DNA of 64,000 nucleotides from Ancylostoma caninum (Eukaryota; Nematoda; Chromadorea; Rhabditida; Ancylostomatidae): contig JBAJFG010000248.1 of assembly GCA_037903475.1 (NCBI GenBank), forward strand, positions 992,001 to 1,056,000, in the 5' to 3' direction. The notes under the pieces are model-generated. The model was not told the origin of the DNA. It saw only the letters and a list, made by a program, of their open reading frames with translations, and did not search any database. The position numbers and the translations under genes are program-made. Below are positions 54,143 to 64,000 of the stretch, piece by piece; within the stretch, counting starts at the first letter, position 1; the number at the start of each line of letters is the position of its first letter.

Positions 54143-54757
54143 TTAACACATTGACGACAATCGACGTCTTGGAGAAATGTGCCACGTGGGACCAAGGCGA
54201 AATTCTCGTTCACTTCTTCCACTGCCGCAATAATAGATTTTATGTTAATAAATAACTAATAAAAACAGCTCTGATGATATTGTTAAGTATAATAAAGCAC
54301 TATCATCATTTATTAATATTTTGATTATTACTATCAACAATTAATCAATAAATGACAACAACTACAATCAATCAATACTGAAAAATACCAAAAACATTGA
54401 TAATTTTTCAATAAATTTCTATAATTGTAAGGTTCATTAAAAGTGCGGAATTATGATACAATTTGACCTAGATTTTAGAAACATATATAAAATTAATTTA
54501 TTACTCGTATTTTTTTTGTTGATTTTTTATCTTACGTGATACAATATGCCTACCATAATCCGCGAATTTGCTTGTACATTACAAATGGTGTTCATATTTG
54601 GACTGGGCAGGTGAAATAACCCCTCTATACAAATTTTCGGGAGATTCCGATCTTGGGATCCTCAGTTTTGACGTGGGACCCACCGATGGGTCCCTTGGTC
54701 CGTGGTGGCCGCCAAGATGGGACCCACCCGTGGGTCCCATTGTCGTCAACGTGTTAA
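54143..54757. mobile_element. piggyBac-like MITE flanked by TTAA
   Basis: TTAA precedes cacattgacgacaat on the left, and attgtcgtcaacgtg precedes TTAA on the right. These are 15-bp inverted repeats with one mismatch and the TTAA target of piggyBac elements. The right subterminal region repeats gtgggacccacc and gggtccca units; the interior is AT-rich with aataaataac-type runs. No transposase frame. The 76-80-codon frames over the right end are repeat shadows. Confidence 0.75.
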
Positions 54758-56160
54758 ATAAAGTGAGGGAGAATGTAACTACGGACTGCTGCAAATAGGT
54801 GATAATGCAATAGCAATGCATCTGGACGCAAGAAGACGCCCCTCCCCCCTCCCGAAGTTATAAACAAGGCCAGTTCTGATTTTCTCGACTTGATGTTCAA
54901 TTGTCTTCTTGCCCAAGTCTCAAACGAAACAGTCCTATAGTTAAAAATACTTGGCAAAATCCATTCCACTCCCAGTTCCTCCTGAAGAGACACTGTTTGA
55001 TTTACCACCCTAATGCCGTCTCAATCTGTGATTCCTCAAAAAGGACACGTAAAAGTGAGAGTACGCAGACATTCGCGCAGCTCCACTCCCTCCAAACGTG
55101 GGCTCCTGTCGTCCTAATTCCGATAGAGCTGCAAAATCAGATTCCGATAGAGCTGCAAAATCAGCAGCAGTCCAGTATCAGTGTTAACTAGCTGTGCCTG
55201 AAGTTCTCCTGGAGTCTGAGCTAATCATCAGTAACCTCAGCGGAAATCGATGGAATGTAACCATGTCCGAATTTTGCGAGAAGAAGCACATCGCTGTCAT
55301 TATTTGGATAAGTAGTGAATCTTTTGGGTTGGCGCTATACTCCACTGGTTTACAGCAGCTTGCGTCGCCATCCTGTACTGATTCGAGAGGCAAAGTATTC
55401 CTTTTTATGATGAGCAGAACCTCTCCTTCCACTGTTCCGAGTTCCTTAATCATTTGCGAGAGGAGCACTGAACATTCGATGAAGGTGCCGACAGCATGCG
55501 CAAGCAGCGCCTACTTAGACTTCTCTAGGGGCTTCAGAGCTCTTGACCCAAAGTTCTCAACACTTTGTGAGATCCTGAGAAGTCCAAGTCCTCGGCCCAC
55601 AATTTTCCAAAACTAGACAAGGAGGGCGATGGTCTACCCGGTATCCAATCCTGAACAGTACAGGCATGCGTGTTTCCCAAATACTAGATTTCCCAACTAA
55701 GTAAAGTTCCGACGAAACTGTAATCTTCTCTCATGTAGTAGGGTGTAATCGACCATGATGGAGCGATGACCATGTCCATGCTTCACGAACCCAAAAATAT
55801 ACGGTAATGTACTCCAGAAGAAGTGTTTGCGTAGAGCAGCATTAGCTATTTGTGACTTCGACTCTTAACGGATACGCTCCGATCACTTCGACTTCAACGA
55901 TAAGATGGATGGATTCCTCTTCGGTGAAAATCTGTCGATTCCTCGTTGTTACACGAATAATCCCAGGGGTACATATCACTGCAGAAAATTGGACTAAAAC
56001 ATGTCACTTGATCTATGTATTGTCATCTCGGATCATTCTATTGGTCTTGAACCTCCGCGGAACTTCCGAATGACTACAGGGTTCCGCGGATGTTGTGGAA
56101 GTCGCGCATGTCGAATGCTTTCGAATGTAATCCAAGCTCCGAGGCACTTCCGAAAAGTCT
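54758..56160. other. Intergenic region with one long damaged minus frame
   Basis: Apart from the minus-strand frame at 55184-55612 (listed separately), nothing is recognised. Near 55121-55160 attccgatagagctgcaaaatca is duplicated in tandem (22-bp period). Confidence 0.5.
55184..55612 (-). pseudogene. Unrecognised ORF fragment with one in-frame stop
   Basis: One minus frame stays open for about 140 codons except for a single TAG about 30 codons in (at K-stop-ALLAHAVG). The composition is protein-like: FGSRALKPLEKSK before the stop, then LLSQMIKELGTVEGEVLLII, and a C-terminal MVTFHRFPLRLLMISSDSRR. I do not recognise the family. It could be an exon of a decayed gene, part of a transposon, or chance. 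Confidence 0.3.
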
Positions 56161-57971
56161 GGGGTGGTAGTAATTTGGCCGAAACCTCGAGGTAACCGCG
56201 AGGTTGAACTCGGAGTCACCTCGTGGTTTCACACGGAGACCAGAACCTGACCTCGAGGTGACCGAGCTGAAACCGCGAGATGACTTATTTTAATTGAGCA
56301 AAGTATTTTGTCTCGGGAGGATCCGAACCCGTGAGGGTTTGCCTCAGAGACAGCCCACATTGCACTACACCATTTGTACCTTATCGACATTGAATTGTTT
56401 TGGACCATACGAAACTTATCAAGTATATCAAAAACCTATCATCATTAGCATTGGATGTTAGAGTATTCACTATATAGGAGACGACCAAGCGGTGGTATTC
56501 CCTTTTCAACTTAAATAGGTATGATCTTCTCACGAACTTCTTGTCACACTTACTTGTCACCATTCACTCAACAATTCTGGACAAAACAGCTTTAGAGATG
56601 GAATCGCTGATAATCCCCGAACGTAGCAACCGTCAAAGAAATGTAAAGTACGGCAGAGTTGATCCCCGCCGTACTCTTTCACGCAACCAGAACCTCATAA
56701 GATTGAGATGCCGCTTCAATGACAGTCATTTGGACTGGATTACTAATCTGCTGTCATCGAAACTTGGAGACGATATGAGGAAGCCTTGGGCAATTTCGAA
56801 AAGGCAGCAGAATGTAAAATTCTATCCTTCTACAGGCTTCCTTCTTCCGAGTTCTTTTTATTCTCTTGAGATGCCGCTACTTTAGCAACTACCTTAACTT
56901 TTTAGTCACAACGTGATCCTCGAAAATTTTAGTAGTGGAAATTCGACTACTTAAAGACTGTTCGTGCAGTCACCTTCCCCAGTTCATCGATGTCACGGCT
57001 CAGCGACTGTAGAACTTTAACAGCTGAATGTGCAGCGAAATGGTGCGTGCTAACAAATTAAACTGCAGAACAAAAATGAAATAGTAACAAAAGAATGCTT
57101 GTTATTTCGTGTTAGAGGAGGGTATTACGAGCATGTTTCTGCGATGATGAGATGGTATTTACGCTGTTCCAGTTTGTAGTGGGATATAGGTGCTACTTCA
57201 AAACGTAGATAATTGCGTTTTTGTGTTTCTTTGCCTACAGAGGCGAAAAAAGTTTTTTTTGGGTTTTCGTGCAAAATGGTTCTCATATTCGGTTTCAGTG
57301 TTATAAGAAACCCCGGTAGACATGCTTCCACCGATCTCTGCGTAGATGTAGCGAAAAACCTGTAAAATCGATATAATTGATACATCAATCGATAATTCGC
57401 CGCGGAAAGTATCCTAAAACCTTCGCCGGTGCCCGGGCGAAACCTGTGCAAAGTTTGGATGGGAAGTTTTGGAACTTTCTAAAAAATTGGCTCAGCACTT
57501 TCTTGACACTCTAATAGGTTTGAAAGATCTCTGAATTCCTTCTATCTTCAAAATAACCAGCTGTCTGCCTCTGAAAGAGAGAGTGTCCGTGGTGTTTGAG
57601 TGAAAAAAATAGCTAAGAAGCCCTCTGAACACGAGAGGAACCACTCAACTTAGAAGGTTCCCTTTAGAGCTTAAGACCTGCAGGTCAGAATGAAAAAGTA
57701 CCCCTGAGTACTTTTTCGAGACCGGTCTGCGTCTCTTGCCACATGATACTATTTTCACAAACATGTATGATTAGATATTAGATCACGGTCTTAGTTCTGT
57801 TACCGTGAGGTCGAGACCAGAGTGAAACCTCAAAGTGACCGGTCGGTTACCTCGAGGTCTCAGTTGTTTTACAATAGATTTTGGAGAAAATGACCTCGAG
57901 GTGACCTCGAGGTAACTTTTGACGGTTACCTCGCGGTTACCTCGGGGTTTCGGCCAAATTACTACCACCCC
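56161..57971. mobile_element. 1.8-kb inverted-repeat DNA transposon
   Basis: The left end ggggtggtagtaatttggcc followed by gaaacctcgaggtaaccgcg is mirrored by cgcggttacctcggggtttc followed by ggccaaattactaccacccc. Both subterminal regions are full of cctcgaggtgacc units, perhaps transposase binding sites. The first 13 bases (ggggtggtagtaa) equal those of the 19380-20272 element, so the two belong to one superfamily. The frame at 56541-56885 inside is unrecognised. Confidence 0.8.
56311..56380 (-). repeat. tRNA-like sequence (pseudo-tRNA or SINE head)
   Basis: The minus strand reads tggtgtagtgcaatgtgg (box A-like), a CTCTGAGGC anticodon-arm-like part and ggttcggatcctccc (box B-like, close to GGTTCGANTCC). 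Acceptor-stem pairing is poor. It lies inside the 56161-57971 transposon. Confidence 0.4.
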
Positions 57972-60715
57972 TGAAGTTTTGAAGCTACTTCTTCCACTGT
58001 TTCTCCATACGCGCAATTTTCCCGGAAATCGACAATCTCCATGAAGTTCCGAAAGTTTTTCTCGGAGCGGAACGCACCTCGAGAGCAAGCTATTGCTGGA
58101 TCAGTCCTTAAACACGCATCTGAAAGGATATCAAAAAGTTCCCAATCTCCGCTTGCCCGTTCCATATTTCTGTAGTTTCAAGAGCGCCATGTAGAGTGAA
58201 GCTTTTTGTGTTAATCTGCGAAGGTTCATGAGATTTCGCTGAAGTTCCCAGAAGTAAGGACGTTTTATTCAAGCCGAGGTAGGGTCATCGCTCAAAAAAT
58301 CTGCATCTAGCAAAAAGAAACCGACGAAATTTTGTTCTGTAGTAGAACTTTATTGGACAAAATCTAAATCCGCCCTTGAATTCTGAAAAAAGAGTAAGCT
58401 TCTTGCATTCCCACATAAAATTTCGGAACTCAATGTTTTCAATGGGATGACAATCGGTCAGAAACAGAGCGACCTCTGATCAACGAGCAGAGACAAGACG
58501 AGGACAGATTACCGCGGCTGCAGAAAAATTTTTTGAGCATCACAGACAGGCTTTGCGAGCAGAATGTGTGCAAGGATCTAAGTTATTCAAAACTTCCTTA
58601 AGAAATTCTCTAAACAACCATCTAATAATTTTCACCTTCGCAGAACATTGAGTCTCTAAAACCTTTCCGGTGTTCGACAAGAAAATTCCAGTTGAATATT
58701 CAAAGGAGATTTTTGCGGGTGTCGTAGAAAGCGAAAAAGAGATTCTGTAGTGTTGTGAATGCCGATAAGTGGCGAACTCACTGCCAAGATTTGAAGGCCC
58801 AAGTGAATTTATTTGTTTATTCATCTATTTATTTATTCATGCACTCAGGGTGCTCCTACAATTAGGTACAGCATGCAAATAACTTTTGAAATCTTCGGCT
58901 GAATGAGAAACCAGTCAGAGTTCGGCACAAGCTTAGCTCGAGCAGAAAAAAACTACGAAGTCCCCTTTGACCTAGCCAAAAATCTACGAAGCCTTAATTC
59001 TAAGCAAACAAGTTAAAACAAGTTTGTGCGAAGAACAGTAGTTTCATTTTTATGAAGCTCATCGGGGTGTCCACACGAGTTAACAAGTGCCAACAAGTGC
59101 AATGGCCGTGGAGCACGTCAACATGGCAGCACGTTCTAATTTTTTAAATTTCCAGTTAAAATTTGAAAGAGGGTGGAAATTGCGCAGGTTTCTGCCATTA
59201 TTTTGATAGAGCAATACTTTCTGAAGACAACAGTGTAAGCGAAATTGGAAATATTTGCTTTTGGAAAAAGTTATTTGAGGAAGTTGTGTCGAAGTGGTGC
59301 TGAAGACTGCTTTTTAACTAATTTTTTTCGCTGTAACGGAGAGAACGCGGCAGCTTTCATATTCATTGAAACGAGCTTCCTCTCCTGAAGCTAATCGCTC
59401 TAGCAGAAATAGAAATAATTGATTTTTAGGAAAGTTGTTTGATGAAAATTCTTTGGACCGGTGCTGAACCCTAACTTTTAGGGTAAAGTTAGGGTTCAGA
59501 GAATTCCAATGCAATATCTCCTCTCAAAATCAATTAATTCTATTTCCCTCCGGCGGTTGGCGGGACAGTAGTATCAGAAATCCATTTGTAAAGTTTGAAT
59601 TGGATTCATTCAGTACCAACGATACTGTGCGTACTGCAAAGTACTTTTTCAGCTGTAACTCCTATCAAAATCAATTAAATTCAATTCTCTTTCGAATTTA
59701 AATAGAGTGCTGCCAGTTGCCGCCATATACATGGTCTCAGCAAGATCTGAGCAGAACCTGTCCTTTTACAAGCGCTGAAAGCAGTGCTCCTGGCAGGGTT
59801 TTCGCATGATAGCCCCCAACCTAATGTCAAAATCAATTAGTTCCAATTTCCTTTGGCAGTTGAAGGAAGAACGGTATCTCTAAACATATCACGAAATTAG
59901 ATCAGTATTCCTTCAGTAACAACAATGCTGGGGACCTTTTTAAGTGTGTTTCTTAAACAAGCCTTAATTCTGTTCTTATTTCAGACAGATTTTACAGAAC
60001 GAATAGAAGAAAAAATTCTTCGGTTCAGTCTCTTTTCTTTACTCTTATCTGCACAGGAGCTTATGGTTATTCGACAAGTCCCAACTACGAACTCCCCTTT
60101 GCTCACTTTATCTTTACGAAGTCCCGCTTGCCTTGAGTAAAGTTCCAGCCGAAGTTCGAAACCAATTCAACAGAAAAGCGTAGCTACCGATGCTTCGGTC
60201 TACTACAAAATACATACATGTTGATTAATTTCAAGACATGTTACAGCCACCCACTTGGCATCTGCTTATACAGGTCTAGGTACACCACCAACGGCGTCTT
60301 TGAGATATTCACGTCTAGGCTACGCCATCGGACTACGTGAGTGTCCCGGGGCGAGCTCTGTGTTTCAAGAGCTTCTTTAAACTAAAGACAAAGCCCGGGC
60401 ATTTACCTAGAGGAAGCTCGCAGAACGAACCGTAGATGGCTGTCTAGACCAGGGATGATTAGAGATAATATGAGTGGGAGAGCCTTTTTATACTCACTAC
60501 GTAAGTGGAAAAACAACAAACTGACGTCGGGGAATTATTTTAGCATGACCCAAAGCATCGCGAACTATGGAATAGAGAAAGAACACAAATGAATAAAACA
60601 AAACTAGAAAAAAAGTAGACATCTCCGCAAAATCGCTGCGGCATGAGTGCAAGAGATAACTTTCTGAGGATGTGCAGGGTGTAAACTTCAAACACTGAGA
60701 CAGATGGCTGTTTTG
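57972..60715. other. Intergenic region, no gene recognised
   Basis: 59462-59501 is a palindrome (ctgaaccctaactttta / taaagttagggttcag). 58808-58870, read on the minus strand, is a retroelement-like tail (gcatgaataaataaatag after ggagcaccctgag). From 59140 to 59900 a loosely repeated phrase (aatcaatta.ttc.atttcc) recurs four times, every 120-170 bp. No coding region was supported. Confidence 0.5.
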
Positions 60716-61300
60716 CTATAGAAGCGACACACTAGCAAGAGTAACAAAACGAATACTGAAAAATAAAACTATAAAAACTGCGACAAAAATTAGGGACAGT
60801 GCTGAAGTTCGAGAAACCTGGAACAAGAACATGATCGCCTGGAAGTGGAGATAGGAGTGGCTGAAATCAATTGTATCACGGAAGGTTAATGTGAAGTAGC
60901 TGAAGTAGGTCATCTTCTCTGAGGCTAGCTTTGAATTTTCTGCTGTCTTTGGATTGAAGATCATGTGTTGGAAGCATGTGAAGCTATCTTGCAGTGTGTT
61001 GAAGAATGTATTGAACATGTGAGAGAATCGCCTATTTTTAATTCTCCGATATTGCAAATTGAAACCACCTATTCTGCTGTTGATAGGTCGGAAGACCCAA
61101 TATTTAATGGGTGTTAGTTTTACCTTTTTCGAAGAACACGGAAAGCGAGCACCAGGTCTGCAAATGTTCGTCTCTGAATTTATTTCATTACATGGACTAT
61201 TCCATGTGAGGATACAATATACAATGCACTGTATGGTAATACAACTCAAGCAAATCTTAAATTATTCGTACAATGCTTGCTTCAAGAGAGAAACCTCCGA
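60716..61300 (-). other. Probable 3' UTR of the adjoining LINE
   Basis: It lies immediately downstream of the LINE stop on the minus strand. A 177-codon frame is open here, but it has no LINE or other motif and is rich in Phe/Leu/Ser. I read it as untranslated LINE tail or old flank rather than as a gene. Confidence 0.35.
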
Positions 61301-64000
61301 CTACTCTTTCTTTTTAAGGAATCCTTCTACTCGTTTCTTGAATGATGAAAGTTTAATGGGAGCAGGATGACTCTTGCTCATCATTAAATACTTTGAGCCA
61401 GCTCTGTTGACAAAAATGTTTGCCTTACGGAAGTCCTAGCTGTTGGAAACGTAATTTTTAGTGGAGGCCCTCGAGTGATTGAGTTCTGTAGTGTGAAGAG
61501 GTCGCTCATATGAAGGATAGTGTAGCCATGTATAATTTTATGAACCATCATGAGATCATTCTTGTTTCGTCTACTTGAAAGTGATTGAAGTTGAATTATT
61601 TTATTCCTAGTATCTGCAGGAGGGACACTATTGTAATCAAAACCTTTTGTCCTAAGAAAAAGTTTCCGTGTAAAGCTATTCTGAACTTTTTCTAATTTAT
61701 CCCTAATTCTTTTTCTATGAGTATTAAAGATAACTGTACCATATTCTAGTGAGGGTCTTACATATGTCTTGTACGTTCAACAAAATTGTTTCATTTTTGG
61801 TCACGAGACCTCTAAAAATGTTGTACAACTTTTGTGTTGCTTTGCTGGTGATGTACTCACAGTGCCTATCAAATGACAGATTAGCTGTTATAAGAAAACC
61901 AAGGTTCCTGATCTCATTGACTTTCGGTATGGGCGAATAACATCGTGTGTACTCTGATTGTTCATTAGAGAATACGCATAGAACCTTTGTTTTTTCTACA
62001 GAAAGAGGGAGACTCCACCGGTTAGACCATTCTTCAACCAGATCAATAGCTTCTTGTAATTTCTGTATGTCTTCTTCATTTTGGATTGAATTGTAGATTT
62101 TTATATCGTCTGCGAATGCAATGCAACCTAGTCCCGCGGAAGAAATCAAATCTGGCAGTTCGTAAGTGTAAATGTTGAAAAGAATGGGTGAAAGGACACC
62201 ACCCTGCGGTACACCACTGTGTACTTCACGAATCGATGAATACTTCCCATTAATGCAGACTTGAAATGTTCTATATGAAAGAAATGCCTCTACCCATTCA
62301 ACTATGCGATGGTGTAGTCCAACTTGGTAGAGCTTTGTTATCAACTTTCCATGTACGACGCTATCAAAAGCTTTAGCGAAATCAAAATAAATTATGTCAA
62401 GTCTTTTTCCATTTTCAATTATATTTGTCCATTTATTCAAGGCGGAAAGCATGGCCGTTACAGTAGATTTCCCTTTTTGAAAGCCATGTTGATGGTGAGA
62501 GATGACAGCATTCGATTCCAGATGATGTACAATTCTCTTTTTTGAAATCTTTTCAAAGAGTCTTGCACAAATTGATGTAATACTTATCGGTCTGTAATTA
62601 TTTGCCTTGTGAAAGGGAGCTTTCTTAGGCACAGGTGTTACCAATGAATGCTTCCACTTTTTCGGCACTTCTGCCCTGATGAACCTTAAATTGAAAATAA
62701 AAGTTAGAGGGCCGGTTATTTCACAAGCCATCTCCTTAATAAATACAAAGGGAATATCATCTGGTGTTATCGAATAGCAACTAGACCACTTAACAAGGTT
62801 TTCGTAGACTTCATCATGGCTAAACCACAGAGAGTCATTCATTAATGGAAAACCATTTTTTGCTTCAATTTCGAAATGAGTTTTACAAAGTGAGAAATAC
62901 CTTTCAAACGTGTCAGCGAAAAGTTCTGCTTTTTCGAAATCATTGCTAACTTTTTCAACACTGTCTTTTTCGAGCCCAGGAGGCTTTTGTTTAGGCCGTA
63001 GTCGAGAGTTTAGGAATTTGTAGAATGCATGCTTATCACCTGAATCAATAACTTTTTTTTCCACGGAACTGTTGTATTTATGTAATTTCTTTATGAGACG
63101 ATCATTTAGAAGTCTATACCTAGTCAATGAACTTTCGCTTTTTTCATCCATAGCTTTTTGCCAAAAGATTGATCTTAGGTGGAAAAGTTTGTGAATGTAC
63201 CACGGAAATTTCGACGTTCCTAGAGAGATCCTCTGTGATAGGACAAACAGTTCGATGCAATGTTTCAAAATTGACAAGAACGTTTCATACTTTTCATCGA
63301 CTGTTTGAGCATAACTAAGAGAACCGTACCAGTCAATCTGATTTAGGTATTCTTTGGCACCCACAAAGCTAGCATGCTTAAAATCTTTCCTGACGACGTA
63401 GTCTTTGCTTTTCTTTACCATATTTATACGAAATACTCGAGAAGCATGGTCGCTACAGCCTACTGGGGCTTTAACCTGGATGTTTTTAACCAAATTCTTG
63501 TCAGTAGTAAGAATTAGATCTAAAATATGATTACCGAGGGTAGGCTTATTAACAAGCTGTTTTAGGCAGTGACTCAGACACATGCTAACAAAAGACTTTG
63601 AAGTCCTAATTTTCGCTTGGGGAATTTCTCTCCATGTAATGTCTGGAAGATTAAAGTCTCCCATTATAATACAGGGCGCGTTACAGGCTAGCATATCGGA
63701 TATGGCCTTGAATAGTTGTTCAGACTGATCGACTGAACACGTTGGTGCTCTATACACTACAACTAATCGTATAGTATTTCCATCAGAGCTTAAATCTATG
63801 CATAAAATCTCATAAGCGTTATCAATTGTTTCACTGAATACCTTAATAGGTGATAAATGATTTTTTACAAGGAACATTACACCTCCACCTCTCTTATTTT
63901 TCCGGTCAGATCTCAAGATCTGGTAGTGATCACACCAATACCCAAGCAAAGGTGCAAGATCAGTTGAAGATTTCATCCATGTTTCTGTTAATGCAACAAC
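61301..64000 (-). mobile_element. CR1/Jockey-type non-LTR retrotransposon, 5' end off window
   Basis: A 750-codon minus frame (from 63976, and open beyond with ALTETW) ends at 61724. It carries the apurinic-type endonuclease (ALTETW, KRGGGVMFLV, IIMGDFNLPDITW, SDH) then reverse transcriptase (NNYRPISITSI, HQHGFQKGKST, YFDFAKAFDSV, GVPQGGVLSPILFN, IAFADDIKIY, LSVEKTKVL). FADD stands for the catalytic YxDD box. Near 61772 one frameshift moves the reading to TYVRPSLEYGTVIFNTH, and near 61412 a second moves it to NRAGSKYL and LSSFKKRVEGFLKKKE before the stop at 61301-61303. Clade is judged from the blocks and their order. The long intact frame suggests a fairly young copy, inactive because of the two shifts unless these are sequence errors. 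Confidence 0.9.

Noticed and set aside
60716..61249. 177-codon minus frame as a membrane protein
   Set aside because: It lies directly behind the LINE stop and is better explained as LINE 3' sequence; there is no motif and no independent support.

Overview
This window looks like intergene-rich nuclear DNA from a clade V (strongylid, possibly hookworm-type) nematode. The evidence is short introns with TTTTCAG/TTTCAG-type acceptors, GH56 hyaluronidase genes with 11 small exons, and a dense mixture of RTE-like, CR1/Jockey-like, Penelope, Helitron, mariner and piggyBac-like relics. The species assignment is inference. No bacterial or viral gene was recognised.

The only genes I can support as intact are two paralogous secreted hyaluronidases (glycosyl hydrolase family 56) on the + strand, at 24469-33471 and 48102-50402. 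Every intron phase is shared, and 8 of 11 exons have identical lengths. A third, 5'-truncated copy (last three exons only) lies at 3372-3857. The three loci form a dispersed head-to-tail family, about 20 kb apart, of enzymes predicted to cut hyaluronan/chondroitin outside the cell. The first intact gene is bloated: its intron 6 is 5.5 kb, against 245 bp in its paralogue, because it holds a MITE, a 99-unit TG microsatellite, minisatellite DNA and several dispersed repeat modules. Its intron 7 holds two opposed RTE fragments.

Layout. 1-3.4 kb: palindromic repeats and no gene. 3.4-3.9 kb: hyaluronidase fragment. 4.3-4.6 kb: possible mariner relic. 6.6-10 kb: repeat modules A, minisatellite, B and C, with a tRNA-Gly pseudogene. 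10-18 kb: gene-poor, with hairpins and a MITE. 18.4-24.4 kb: a segment present twice, one copy carrying an 893-bp inverted-repeat transposon. 24.5-33.5 kb: hyaluronidase gene. 33.5-34.3 kb: Helitron. 34.6-37.7 kb: large fold-back structure with ~309-bp arms around a MAP-kinase-like gene fragment. 38.5-39.6 kb: TTCGAATA-rich and GC-rich repeats. 40.3-41.6 kb: Penelope-like relic bounded by inverted repeats. 44.8-45.3 kb: mariner transposase relic. 48.1-50.4 kb: second intact hyaluronidase. 51.6-53.6 kb: mariner MITE with a Helitron and another inverted-repeat element nested in it. 54.1-54.8 kb: piggyBac-like MITE. 56.2-58.0 kb: inverted-repeat element. 61.3-64.0 kb: minus-strand CR1/Jockey-like LINE running off the window edge.

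I did not find a convincing new multi-gene system. The most informative content is the expanding GH56 family and an unusually legible record of nested insertions, empty sites and template-switch-like palindromes. All homology calls rest on motif recognition by eye; no search was run.
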